Below, one piece after another: positions 17,674 through 25,954 of a DNA stretch of 64,000 bases. The position numbers were made by a program, and so were the translations under genes. The stretch is taken from positions 1 through 64,000 of the forward strand of contig JBBRLR010000008.1 of the NCBI GenBank assembly GCA_038231255.1. Direction: 5' to 3'. Each line of letters opens with the position of its first letter. The stretch's first letter is position 1. The notes under the pieces are model-generated. The model saw only the letters and a program-made list of their open reading frames with translations. It did no database searches and was not told the origin of the DNA. Source of the stretch: JALYUS01 sp038231255 (GTDB taxonomy: Bacteria > Chloroflexota > Chloroflexia > Thermomicrobiales > JALYUS01).

Positions 17674-17746
17674 CAGCGTTTCGCTTCGAGTCATAGGGAG
17701 TAGTCACCGAACTCAGGCATGAGCATGGAAGAGGTAAACGAACTTA

Positions 17747-18529
17747 ATGCTGCTTGCGATTGATCTCTCCAACACGAACACGAAGTTCGGCCTCTATGCC
17801 GACGATGCGGACGAGGATGCGCGGCCGCTGCACATCTGGCGCATCTCCACGGAGCGCGGGCGGACGGCGGATGAGTGGTGGGTGCAACTCTCGTCGTTGC
17901 TGCGCACAACCGGACATGAGCCGTCCGATGTCTCGGCGGTCGCGATTTCTTCCGTCGTGCCGCAGGTGCTCGTGCAACTCCTTGATCTGTGCGCGCGCTA
18001 TCTGCATGTGACGCCGCTGATCGCGGGGCCGGGCACGAACCTCGGCATGGCGGTGCGAACGGATCGCCCGAGCGAAACGGGCGCGGACCTCATCATGAAC
18101 TGCCTCGCGGCGCATCACCGCTATGGTGGCCCGGCGATCATCATCGGTTTCGGCACCGCAACGACGTTTACCTGCATCAACGCGGAAGGCGCGATGATCG
18201 GCGCAGCGATCGCGCCCGGCCTCGCGCTCTCGCTGGAAACGCTTGCGGGGCGTGCCGCGCAACTCTTCAGCATCGAACTGAAAGCGCCGGATCACGCCAT
18301 CGGCACGAACACCGCCGACTCGATGCGTTCCGGCGTCGTACTCGGCTACATCGGCCTCGTCGAGGGGTTGGTAGCGCGGATGACACAGGAGTTGGGCGAC
18401 ACACCGCATGTCGTCGCAACGGGTTTCCTCGCCAACATCATCGCGGAGGGCACATCGGTCATCAACACCGTGGATGATGATCTGACGCTCTATGGCATCT
18501 ATCTGATGCACCGATTGAACGCGCGGTAG
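17747..18529 (+). CDS. coaX: Type III pantothenate kinase
   Basis: Phosphorylates pantothenate in the first step of coenzyme A synthesis. The 260-residue ASKHA-fold protein has the phosphate-1 motif DLSNTNTKFG (residues 6-15), GPGTNLGMAVRTDRPSETGADLIMN carrying the conserved GAD, and IIGFGTATTFTCINAEGAMIGAAIAPGL for the phosphate-2/monovalent-cation region. ATG at 17747 has GAAGAGG upstream. Length and motifs are typical for type III rather than type I/II kinases. It is convergent with a small gene and an M42 peptidase. Confidence 0.93.
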   Translation: MLLAIDLSNTNTKFGLYADDADEDARPLHIWRISTERGRTADEWWVQLSSLLRTTGHEPSDVSAVAISSVVPQVLVQLLDLCARYLHVTPLIAGPGTNLGMAVRTDRPSETGADLIMNCLAAHHRYGGPAIIIGFGTATTFTCINAEGAMIGAAIAPGLALSLETLAGRAAQLFSIELKAPDHAIGTNTADSMRSGVVLGYIGLVEGLVARMTQELGDTPHVVATGFLANIIAEGTSVINTVDDDLTLYGIYLMHRLNAR

Positions 18530-18545
18530 AAAGCGCCATCCCTCG

Positions 18546-18791
18546 TCAAAGAGCGCCTTCCAGCGGCGCGCGCAGCCGTACGATCTCATCAGCAACCATT
18601 TCGATGCGCCACCAGCTCTCCGCGTCGCGTGACCGCACGGTCGGGCTGTCGAGCGCGCGAAAGGCCGAGAGCGCCTCTTCAGCAACACGGAGCGCGAGGA
18701 GGCACGCCTGCCCTTCCGACTGCTCCCAGTACGCGATCAGCGCGTCGCGCGCCTCGATCAGTTGCTGGTCGATGCGGTCGAGATCGTTCAA
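18546..18791 (-). CDS. Small helical protein coupled to M42 peptidase
   Basis: An 81-residue acidic, helical protein (DLDRIDQQLIEARDALIAYW; AEEALSAFRALD). The TTG start at 18791 overlaps the stop of the upstream peptidase gene (TTGA), so translation is probably coupled. No family recognised and no cysteines or membrane segment beyond a few hydrophobics. Function unknown. Confidence 0.65.
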   Translation of the reverse strand: MNDLDRIDQQLIEARDALIAYWEQSEGQACLLALRVAEEALSAFRALDSPTVRSRDAESWWRIEMVADEIVRLRAPLEGAL

Positions 18792-19888
18792 TCAAGGAAC
18801 TCCAGTTGATGCGTGCCGATGCCTTGCGCGATTGCTTCGGCGAGGAGTAGGGCGTTCGCGGCATCGTTGAGATCGAGCATTTCGACGGGCGAGTGCGAGT
18901 AGCGGCGCGGCAGGTTGATGACACCCGTCGGGATCCCCTCGCGGACGAGGTGCATCGTCGCGGCGTCGGTGTTCGCGCCGGCGAGGACGACGGGTTGGAC
19001 GGGGATACCCGCCGCTTCCGCCGTGTCGAGCATCAGGCGCACCATCTGCGGCGGCATGTGATGCCCACCCCCCCCACCGCCGCCCGCCATCAGGCGAATC
19101 ACCGGGCCTGCGCCAATCTTCACATTCGCGTCCTGCGTGAGGCGCATTTCGGGCGTGTCGCCGGAGGGCATCGTATCCATCACGATAATGTAGTCCGGGT
19201 TGAGGCGGTACGCGAGTACCTGCGCGCCTCGTAGGCCAACTTCCTCCTGCACCGCGACGGCGCAGGTGAGCGTGCCGCCGAGCGTCGTGTCTTGCAGCCG
19301 TTCGAGCAGTTGGAGGAGGATTGCGCAGGAGATACGGTTATCCACCGCCTTGCCGTAGACACGGTCGCCGTTCGTCAGTTCAGAGAGCGGCGCGTCGTAG
19401 GTGATCGGCGTGCCCGTACGGATGCCAAGCGCGGCGACTTCCGCCTCCGTGTCGTAGCCGACATCAATGTAGAGGTCGCGGATCGGCGGCACGGTGCGCT
19501 GCTCCTCCGGTCGCTGCAGGTGACCCGCCTTGACGCCGACGATCCCCGGCACGCCGCCGACGCACACCTTGCGCGCGACCAGCAACGTCTCGATCACGCC
19601 GCCGTTTTTGGCGAAACGAATCTTGCCGTCCGGCTCAATTGCCGTCACCAGCCCGCCGATCTCGTCTGAGTGCGCCGAGATGAGCAGGTGCGGCCCGTCG
19701 CCGCCGCGCTTCGTCGCGATGACATTCCCCATCCGGTCCACCGTCACCTCGTCCGCGAGCGGCGTGAATCGTTCGCGCAGCCAGCGCACGACGGTCATCT
19801 CCTGCCCCGCCACGCCATCAAGCGCGGTCAGTTCGCGCAGCGTCTCCTTTAGTTGTGCCTTGATCGGACCAAGATCGGTTTGCGCCAT
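18788..19888 (-). CDS. M42 family metallopeptidase (aminopeptidase/endoglucanase-like)
   Basis: Cytosolic dinuclear-metal aminopeptidase of 366 residues (family about 340-370). Metal ligands and catalytic residues visible: AHSDEIG (His, Asp), KAVDNR (bridging Asp), VQEEVGLRG (catalytic Glu plus ligand Glu), DTMPSGD (Asp) and SHSPVEM (His). Unusual: a run of seven glycines before HHMPP, encoded partly by a G8 tract near 19066-19073. ATG at 19888 follows GGGGAAGACGA; earlier residues of the open frame overlap a hairpin repeat and were left out. Peptidases of this family trim peptides after proteasome or Lon/Clp digestion. Confidence 0.9.
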   Translation of the reverse strand: MAQTDLGPIKAQLKETLRELTALDGVAGQEMTVVRWLRERFTPLADEVTVDRMGNVIATKRGGDGPHLLISAHSDEIGGLVTAIEPDGKIRFAKNGGVIETLLVARKVCVGGVPGIVGVKAGHLQRPEEQRTVPPIRDLYIDVGYDTEAEVAALGIRTGTPITYDAPLSELTNGDRVYGKAVDNRISCAILLQLLERLQDTTLGGTLTCAVAVQEEVGLRGAQVLAYRLNPDYIIVMDTMPSGDTPEMRLTQDANVKIGAGPVIRLMAGGGGGGGHHMPPQMVRLMLDTAEAAGIPVQPVVLAGANTDAATMHLVREGIPTGVINLPRRYSHSPVEMLDLNDAANALLLAEAIAQGIGTHQLEFLD

Positions 19889-19956
19889 TCGTCTTCCCCT
19901 TCTGTGTTCATCGAATGTCCAATGGTGTAAGCATACTCGAAAAGATTGGAATCCCT

Positions 19957-19982
19957 CCCTCCCCCACTGCGGCAGGGGAGGG
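19957..19982. repeat. Hairpin repeat, family 2
   Basis: CCCTCCCC (19957-19964) pairs with GGGGAGGG (19975-19982). The 370-bp gap 19889-20258 between the M42 gene and the EF-G-like gene holds this hairpin and presumably divergent promoters; no gene seen. Confidence 0.5.
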
Positions 19983-20258
19983 GGGGCCAGTCCATTCGTC
20001 ATTCGATCACAAATTGACAACATGCCGCGACGGGATGATACTCCTCGTACCGTATCGAGACCGCCGGGCCGCAATGTTGCCCGACCGACAAGCAGATCGT
20101 CGTATCACACATGCGACTCCTATTCGCCATCATGAGATCGGACCCGCCGGCATTCCGCCGCGCCCCCCGCGCGGTTGCACTGCTCACCGGCCGTGGGGTC
20201 GGTGCGATTGGTCGTATGGCGGCGCCATGCCGCCCTGGTACAGGTGGAGGTATCCGCG

Positions 20259-22343
20259 ATGAAACAGTATCCTCCCGAACGGCTGCGCAATGTCGTCCTG
20301 CTGTCGCACGGTGGCGCGGGGAAGACGTCGCTCGCGGAAGCGATGCTGTACACCGCGAAGGCGACGACACGCCTCGGTCGCGTCGAGGACGGCACCACCG
20401 TTTCGGACTGGGACCCGGACGAGATCAAGCGGCACATCTCGGTCAGCACGGCGGTCTTGCCGCTCGAATGGCGCGACCATAAGATCAACATTCTCGATGC
20501 GCCCGGCTACGCGGACTTCGTCGGCGAAATCAAGTCCGCCATGCGCGCTGCGGATGCTGCGGTCATTGTGCTTTGCGCCGCCTCCGGCGTGGAGGTCGGC
20601 AGCGAGCAAATCTGGCGGTATCTGGACGAGGCGCGGCTCCCACGCCTCGTTTTCGTGAACAAACTCGACCGCGAGAATGCGAACTTCGCTCGCACCCTCC
20701 AACAGGCACAGGAGCGTTGGGGCAGCGTCGTCATCCCGCTCCACCTGCCGATCGGCAGCGAGGCGTCGTTCTCGGGCTACGTGGATCTCCTCAGCCGCAC
20801 CGCCCACAAGGCGAGCGCCAAAAACGACGGCAGCGTGGAAGCGACGAGTATCCCCAGCGACATGGCGGCCGCCGTCGAGGAGGCACGACTGGCCCTGGTC
20901 GAGAAGATTGCCGAGACGGACGATGGCCTGATCGAACGCTTCCTCGGCGACGAAGAGATCGGCGTGGACGAACTGAAGGCGGCGCTGCGCAAGGCGGTCG
21001 CGGCGGGCGCTATCGTGCCCGTGCTCATCGGCGCGTGCCACAAAGTCGCGGGCACGAGCGCGCTCCTGGACACGATTGTCGATGTCCTGCCCGGCGCGGA
21101 CATCGCAAATGTCGCGGCGCAAACGCCGGACGGTAAGGCGATCACACTCAAGCCGGGCGCGGGCGAGCCGGCTGTCGCGCTCGTCTTCAAGACGATGGCG
21201 GATCCGTACGTCGGCAAATTGACCTATTTCCGCGTCTACAGCGGCACGATCCGCGCGAACACCAATCTGCTCGACACCAACCGCAACAAGCCGGAGCACA
21301 TCGGCAGCCTTTACACGATGCGCGGCAAAGAGCAGACGGCCATCGGCGAGGTCGGCCCCGGCGACATCGGCGCGGTGACGAAACTCGCCGAAGCGGCGAC
21401 CGGCGACACACTCTGCGCGCCGGAGCGCCCGGTCGTGCTCGATGGCGTCCATTTCCCCGAACCGTCGTACACCGTCGCGGTGCGCCCGAAGAGCAAGGGC
21501 GACCTCGACAAACTCGGCACGAGCCTCCACCGACTGATCGAGGAGGACCCGACGATCCACATCGCTCGCGACCCCGTGACGGGCGACACGCTGGTGTCCG
21601 GGATGGGCGATTCGCATGTCCAGATAGCGACGGAGCGGATGGCGCGCAAGTTCGGCGTCAATGTGGACCTCGATATGCCGGTTGTACCCTACCGCGAGAC
21701 GGTGCAGGGCACCGCGCAGGTCACGTCGCGCCACAAGAAGCAGACGGGCGGGCATGGCCAGTTTGCGGAGGTCGTGCTGATCGTCGAACCGACGACGGCG
21801 AACGATTTTGAGTTCAAGGACACGGTCGTTGGCGGCAGTGTGCCGAAGAACTTCATCCCGGCGGTCGAGAAAGGTATTCGCGAGGCGCTGCACGAGGGCT
21901 TCCTCGCCGGTTTCCCGGTCACAAATGTCCGCGTGACGCTGACGGACGGCAAGTATCACCCGGTGGACTCGTCGGAAATGGCCTTCAAGATCGCCGGGTC
22001 GCAGGGCTTCAAGGAGGCGGCACAAAAAGCCCACCCGACACTGCTGGAGCCGGTGTATCACATGGAAATCACCGTCCCGGACTCCTACACCGGCGACATC
22101 ATGAGCGACCTGAACAGCAAGCGCGCTCGCGTCCACGGTATGAACCCCGACCACGGCTTCACGACGATCGAGGCGGACGCGCCGCTCGCCGAAGTGCAGC
22201 GCTACGCCACCGATCTGCGCTCGATGACGCAAGGGCGCGGCACCTTCTCCATGCATTTCGACCGTTACGAAACCGTCCCCGCGCATCTACAAGAGACGAT
22301 CATCAAGGAGTCCCACGCCCGCCACGCCGCACACGTGCATTGA
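20259..22343 (+). CDS. Elongation factor G-like translational GTPase (EF-G2 type)
   Basis: A 694-residue five-domain protein homologous to EF-G. G1 is SHGGAGKTSL (residues 16-25), replacing the standard AHIDAGKTT of canonical EF-G; G3 is DAPGYADF and G4 NKLD. Domain IV shows TGGHGQFAEV and SVPKNFIPAVEKGIREAL, domain V HGMNPDHGFTTIEADAPLAE. This G1 variant marks the EF-G-like/EF-G2 paralog rather than housekeeping fusA, which in most bacteria lies with rpsL/rpsG and tuf. ATG at 20259 has GGTGGAGG upstream. Likely a specialised or stress-related translation or ribosome factor (inference). Confidence 0.9.
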   Translation: MKQYPPERLRNVVLLSHGGAGKTSLAEAMLYTAKATTRLGRVEDGTTVSDWDPDEIKRHISVSTAVLPLEWRDHKINILDAPGYADFVGEIKSAMRAADAAVIVLCAASGVEVGSEQIWRYLDEARLPRLVFVNKLDRENANFARTLQQAQERWGSVVIPLHLPIGSEASFSGYVDLLSRTAHKASAKNDGSVEATSIPSDMAAAVEEARLALVEKIAETDDGLIERFLGDEEIGVDELKAALRKAVAAGAIVPVLIGACHKVAGTSALLDTIVDVLPGADIANVAAQTPDGKAITLKPGAGEPAVALVFKTMADPYVGKLTYFRVYSGTIRANTNLLDTNRNKPEHIGSLYTMRGKEQTAIGEVGPGDIGAVTKLAEAATGDTLCAPERPVVLDGVHFPEPSYTVAVRPKSKGDLDKLGTSLHRLIEEDPTIHIARDPVTGDTLVSGMGDSHVQIATERMARKFGVNVDLDMPVVPYRETVQGTAQVTSRHKKQTGGHGQFAEVVLIVEPTTANDFEFKDTVVGGSVPKNFIPAVEKGIREALHEGFLAGFPVTNVRVTLTDGKYHPVDSSEMAFKIAGSQGFKEAAQKAHPTLLEPVYHMEITVPDSYTGDIMSDLNSKRARVHGMNPDHGFTTIEADAPLAEVQRYATDLRSMTQGRGTFSMHFDRYETVPAHLQETIIKESHARHAAHVH

Positions 22344-22399
22344 GGACTGGGAAGGGCGGTTGTGTCTTGGCGTGACCGCCCCGACGAATCCCGTATTCT

Positions 22400-22431
22400 C
22401 CCCTCTCCTTTGCCAGAGCAAAGGAGAGGGG
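22400..22431. repeat. Hairpin repeat, family 2
   Basis: CCCTCTCCTTTGC (22401-22413) and GCAAAGGAGAGGG (22418-22430) form a perfect 13-bp stem with a 4-nt loop. The following GGCAGGGGGTGAGG brings purine-rich sequence to just before the cytidine deaminase start and may act as its ribosome site. Confidence 0.75.
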
Positions 22432-22445
22432 GCAGGGGGTGAGGT

Positions 22446-22886
22446 TTGCATCCCGAACAAGAACGCGAATTACTGGCCGTGGCGACCGACGCGCGCACGC
22501 GGGCGTACGTCCCGTACTCGCACTACGCGGTCGGCGCGGCGATCCTGACGGCGGATGGGCAGATACACGGCGGCTGCAATATCGAGAACGCCTCGTATGG
22601 CCTGACCTCCTGCGCCGAGCGGAACGCGATCTTCGGCCTCGTCAGCCAGTCCGCCGACCCCGACGCGCGCCGTATTCAGGCGATTGCTGTCGTCACGGCG
22701 GGCAACGATCCCGCGACGCCCTGCGGTGCCTGCCGCCAGGTGATCCGCGAGTTCGGCAAGGACGCCGCGATCATCATCGCCAACACCGACGGCAAAGTCT
22801 TCCTCCGCACGACGCTCGACGCCCTGCTCCCACACTCCTTCGGCCCCGAACAACTCGATTCTCCGAACAGCAATACCGAACGCTAA
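22446..22886 (+). CDS. cdd: Cytidine deaminase
   Basis: Hydrolyses cytidine or deoxycytidine to uridine or deoxyuridine in pyrimidine salvage. The 146-residue tetrameric-type enzyme has zinc ligands Cys56 in TSCAERNAIF (with catalytic Glu58) and Cys93/Cys96 in PCGACRQ, plus the substrate motif GCNIENASYG. The start is a TTG at 22446, immediately behind a hairpin repeat whose purine-rich end seems to be the ribosome site. First of a plus-strand set with the PPOX-like genes. Confidence 0.93.
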   Translation: MHPEQERELLAVATDARTRAYVPYSHYAVGAAILTADGQIHGGCNIENASYGLTSCAERNAIFGLVSQSADPDARRIQAIAVVTAGNDPATPCGACRQVIREFGKDAAIIIANTDGKVFLRTTLDALLPHSFGPEQLDSPNSNTER

Positions 22887-22982
22887 CAACGGCACGCGGC
22901 TCCGCATGGGAATGCCGACCGCGCCGGTTCGTTACAACGGTCGCGACCCATGCGTCTTTCTCATGACCGAAAGGAGATGCTA

Positions 22983-23384
22983 ATGGTATTCACCGACGCC
23001 CAGCGCGCCTTTCTTGCCGAACCCCGCTACGGCACCGTCGCGACGATCCGCGCGGATGGGACGCCCTCGCTCTTCACCGTCTGGTACGATCTTGATGGCG
23101 ACGATATCTGGTTCATCACGCGGCAGGACCTTGCCAAACTGCGCCACATCGCGCGCGATCCGCGCGTCGCGTTCCACGTCGTGGACCCATCCGGCTACCC
23201 TTACATCGCCGTCAATGGCACCGCGACGATCAGCATTGACGAGGACTACCGCAAGCGGCTCCAGATGGCGACGCGCTATCGCGGCCCTGAAGGCGGCAAG
23301 CGGTATCTCGTGGACAACCCGCTCCCGAAGCCTCCCGCCGTTGTGCGCATCGCGGTCGAGCATGTCAGCGGCATGGGTGCATGA
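22983..23384 (+). CDS. PPOX-class split-barrel protein (F420/FMN-dependent)
   Basis: A 133-residue pyridoxamine-phosphate-oxidase-like protein. Seen: RYGTVATIRADGTPSLFTVW, then DDIWFITRQDLAKLRHIARDPRVAFHV, the typical cofactor-contacting strand and helix of the F420-dependent PPOX class. ATG at 22983 has AAAGGAGATGCTA directly upstream. Probable role is reduction or oxidation of a small molecule with F420 or FMN; the substrate is unknown. A related gene lies about 0.9 kb downstream. Confidence 0.85.
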   Translation: MVFTDAQRAFLAEPRYGTVATIRADGTPSLFTVWYDLDGDDIWFITRQDLAKLRHIARDPRVAFHVVDPSGYPYIAVNGTATISIDEDYRKRLQMATRYRGPEGGKRYLVDNPLPKPPAVVRIAVEHVSGMGA

Positions 23385-23533
23385 CGGACGACTGTACATC
23401 GGAAATCGCCTCACAGACTGGACTAGGCCGCATGGGACTTCACGAATACTGGCAATCAACGTAGGCAAGTGCGTGTCGTCGCTAGCACTGCGAAGGCTAG
23501 TGCAGGGGCGGCACCGCACGAAGGAGCAACCGG

Positions 23534-23854
23534 ATGAGCATGGGAGCGAGCATCGTCACCTACCCCGTGGACCCGGCGCAGGCTGAGGAACTGCACAAAC
23601 GCATCCAGGACCATCTGCTGCCCGCAGCGCAGCGACTGGCTGGCTACCGGGGCTTCCTGCTCGTCGACCAAGGCGACAACAAACGTCTCGCGCTTTTGCT
23701 CTTCGATTCCGTGGGCGAAGCCCAAGCGGCACAGCAGACATTGAGCCCGGTCGGTCGTGAGCACACGTATGGGCTTATGACGGGGCCAGCCGTAGGTTCG
23801 CTCGGCACCGTCGTCATCGCCGACGGCATCTTCACGGAATCGGTCACGCCCTAG
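23534..23854 (+). CDS. Small ABM/dimeric alpha-beta-barrel-like protein
   Basis: A 106-residue protein with strand-helix-strand character: IVTYPVDPAQAEELHKRIQDHLLPAAQRLAGYRGFLLVDQ, then RLALLLFDSVGEAQAA and a terminal strand. This resembles antibiotic-biosynthesis-monooxygenase/dimeric alpha-beta-barrel proteins, but no diagnostic residue confirms it. ATG at 23534 has AAGGAG six bases upstream. Lies between the two PPOX-like genes on the same strand. Confidence 0.75.
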   Translation: MSMGASIVTYPVDPAQAEELHKRIQDHLLPAAQRLAGYRGFLLVDQGDNKRLALLLFDSVGEAQAAQQTLSPVGREHTYGLMTGPAVGSLGTVVIADGIFTESVTP

Positions 23855-23857
23855 CAA

Positions 23858-23878
23858 GAGGCTGAAGCCTACGCTACT
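23858..23878. repeat. Family 1 repeat, single arm
   Basis: AGGCTGAAGCCTACGCTAC, one arm of the dispersed hairpin repeat, between the ABM-like gene and the second PPOX gene. Confidence 0.65.
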
Positions 23879-23900
23879 CAATTCATAACGGAGCAAGCCC

Positions 23901-24299
23901 ATGCCTAATACACACATCGCCACGCTTGCCGATGAACAGTTCATCAGCCTGACGACGTTCCGGCGCGACGGTCGGGCGGTCGCGACTCCGCTCTGGGTCG
24001 TCGCGGACGGCGATCAATTGCTGATCTGGACCGGCCCGCGCTCCGGCAAGGTGAAACGGATACGGAACAACCCGAAAGTCACCGTTGCGCCCTCCACGCG
24101 CCGAGGCAAGCCGACCGGCCCCGCCTTCGACGCGACCGCACGTTTCCTGCCGGAAGTGGAGTTCCCGCGCGCCACGCGACTGATGAACAAAAAATACGGC
24201 TTCATGAAGCGGCTGATAGACGCATTTGGCGCCCTCAGTCGCACCGTGCGGCGCAAGCGGGATGCGGGCAATATCTTCCTCGCGGTTATCCCCGCTTGA
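23901..24299 (+). CDS. PPOX-class F420-dependent oxidoreductase
   Basis: A 132-residue split-barrel protein beginning near FISLTTFRRDGRAVATPLWVV, then QLLIWTGPRSGKVKRIRNNPKVTVAPSTRRGKPTG, which is the typical pattern of F420-dependent PPOX proteins (the R-G-x-P-x-G loop binds the cofactor phosphate). ATG at 23901 follows CGGAGCAAGCCC. Its last 14 bp overlap the end of a convergent methyltransferase gene. Substrate unknown. Confidence 0.87.
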   Translation: MPNTHIATLADEQFISLTTFRRDGRAVATPLWVVADGDQLLIWTGPRSGKVKRIRNNPKVTVAPSTRRGKPTGPAFDATARFLPEVEFPRATRLMNKKYGFMKRLIDAFGALSRTVRRKRDAGNIFLAVIPA

Positions 24300-25143
24300 T
24301 CGCGGTCAGGTGCAGGCCCGTCGCCCACGGATTGCGCTGCAGGAGCGTATCCTCCCAGTAAGTCAGCCGCCACGTCGGGAAGAAGACGACGCGCTGCACC
24401 GCCTTCGTAACCGTCGCGCTACGGCCCTCCGGCTCGCGCCGCAGCCGTTCCCGGCCCCAGTAATCCACGATGTCGTGGACCTGACCAAGCAGGTGAAACG
24501 AATACGTGAGATCGCTCGGCTCCATCCCATGCGCACGGAAGATCGTGGTGACACTTTCCGTCGTCAATCGCTGGATATGCCCGACATGATCGTGCTTCCA
24601 CTGGTGAATCGGGATGCGCCTGCTGTTGGTTAGCACCCGAAAGAGCGTCTTCGGCTGCGCTTCGAGCGGGATGAAGCCGTGAAACAGCCCGCCCGGCTTG
24701 AGAACACGCGCGATCTCCGCGACGCACCGGCCGACATCCGGCACATGCTCCAGCAAGTCGAACAGGAGGACGATGTCGTACGATGCATCCGCCGCCGGGG
24801 TGTGCGCAGCGTCCGCGACGAGGTACGCGCCGCCGTTCCCTGCTTGCACCGCCTCGCGGATCGCGCTGATGCTTAAGTCCGCGCCGACGAGCGTCAGGTC
24901 GGGCCGCTCCCGATAGATCGCCCGGTTGTGCCGCCCCGCCCCGCAACCGAGCAGCAGGCACGATCCCGTGTGGCCCATCATCCCATCGAACGCGCGCCGC
25001 AACCGCAGTCCGCCAATCGTTCGCTCGGTCGAGGAGATGCCGCCCCGGCCCTGAATCGTGGTCGCGTCCTCGTAGTCAAAATCTATGAGCGTTGAGCCAC
25101 CGTCAGAGGGCGCACGGCGATGCGCCCCTACCTCATCGCTCAT
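24286..25143 (-). CDS. Class I SAM-dependent methyltransferase
   Basis: A 285-residue Rossmann methyltransferase. Motif I is LLLGCGAGRHNRAI (about residues 63-76), motif II VGADLSISAIREAV, post-II YDIVLLFDLLEHVPD and motif III RVLKPGGLFHGFIP; the long C-terminal half resembles UbiE/Ubi G-like enzymes acting on lipids or sugars. The first codons (ATG AGC GAT GAG) come from a heptanucleotide repeat unit at the junction with the upstream HAD gene, which it overlaps by 11 bp. Substrate cannot be deduced. Confidence 0.85.
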   Translation of the reverse strand: MSDEVGAHRRAPSDGGSTLIDFDYEDATTIQGRGGISSTERTIGGLRLRRAFDGMMGHTGSCLLLGCGAGRHNRAIYRERPDLTLVGADLSISAIREAVQAGNGGAYLVADAAHTPAADASYDIVLLFDLLEHVPDVGRCVAEIARVLKPGGLFHGFIPLEAQPKTLFRVLTNSRRIPIHQWKHDHVGHIQRLTTESVTTIFRAHGMEPSDLTYSFHLLGQVHDIVDYWGRERLRREPEGRSATVTKAVQRVVFFPTWRLTYWEDTLLQRNPWATGLHLTAIKRG

Positions 25144-25954
25144 TGCTTCGCGCGGCCTTCAGGCGAGCGAGCAGTTCGACGAGATCGGCGGCGACGAAGG
25201 TTGGTTCGATGCCGGTCGTGACGATCTCCTGCCGCTGCGAGACGCCGGTGAGGACGAGGACGGTGCGCGAGCCGATCCGGTTCGCGCCGAGAATGTCGGT
25301 GTCGAGGCGGTCGCCGACCATCAGGACTTCGTGCGGTTGCAAACCGAGGCGCTGGCAGGCGAGTTCGAACATATACTTCTCCGGCTTGCCGATCACCGTC
25401 GGCTGCACATCGGTCGAGGCGACGAGCGCAGCGATCATCGCGCCGCAACCCGGCACCAAACCTTCCTCGGTCGGCAGCGTCGTATCCGGGTTCGTGGCGA
25501 CGAACGCGGCCCCGGCGCGGATGGCGAGGCAGGCGCGCTTGATGTCGTCGTAGCCGAAATGCAGATCGGTACCGACAACCTGCACCTGCGGGCGGTGGTC
25601 ATCCCGCGTGAAGCCGCCCTCGTCGAAGAGGACTTCGATCAGCGCCTGCATGCCGACGGCGCCGACCGTCACATCCGGCGGATAGGTGGCGCGCAGATAA
25701 TCGCGCACGGCGATGCCGGAAGTAATGATTGTCTCCTTCGGCACCGTGACGCCGTGGCCCGCCAGTCGCTCGACGTACATCTGCTGGGTGCTCATCGAGT
25801 TATTGGTCGCAAGCAGATACGGGACGTTTTCGGCCTGCATCCAGTCGAAGATTTCATTCAGACCGGGCAGCGCTTCCTTGCCACGCCAGAGCACGCCGTC
25901 CATGTCGAAGACGAGGGCGCGAATATCCTTCAACCACGCGAGGTCGTCGCTCAC
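25133..25954 (-). CDS. HAD-IIA family hydrolase (NagD-like)
   Basis: A 273-residue phosphatase with HAD motif I FDMDGVLW (nucleophile Asp17, Asp19), motif II LLATNNS, motif III lysine in IGKPEKYMF and motif IV GDRLDTD; the large C2 cap between residues 85 and 190 places it in subfamily IIA (NagD/phosphoglycolate or nitrophenyl phosphatases). GTG at 25954 has GGAGGTACACG upstream and overlaps the homoserine dehydrogenase stop (GTGA). The physiological substrate is probably a small phosphorylated metabolite needing detoxification. Confidence 0.92.
   Translation of the reverse strand: MSDDLAWLKDIRALVFDMDGVLWRGKEALPGLNEIFDWMQAENVPYLLATNNSMSTQQMYVERLAGHGVTVPKETIITSGIAVRDYLRATYPPDVTVGAVGMQALIEVLFDEGGFTRDDHRPQVQVVGTDLHFGYDDIKRACLAIRAGAAFVATNPDTTLPTEEGLVPGCGAMIAALVASTDVQPTVIGKPEKYMFELACQRLGLQPHEVLMVGDRLDTDILGANRIGSRTVLVLTGVSQRQEIVTTGIEPTFVAADLVELLARLKAARSNER
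25135..25148. repeat. Heptanucleotide repeat, two units
   Basis: CATCGCT CATTGCT (reverse complement of the AGCAATG unit) covers the overlap between the methyltransferase start and the HAD gene end, encoding SNE at the HAD C terminus and MSD at the methyltransferase N terminus. Confidence 0.5.

Noticed and set aside
20184..22286. Long open minus-strand frame of 700 residues opposite the EF-G-like gene
   Set aside because: It mirrors the EF-G-like gene, has biased Arg/Val/Asp composition and no motifs; a shadow frame of a GC-rich gene.
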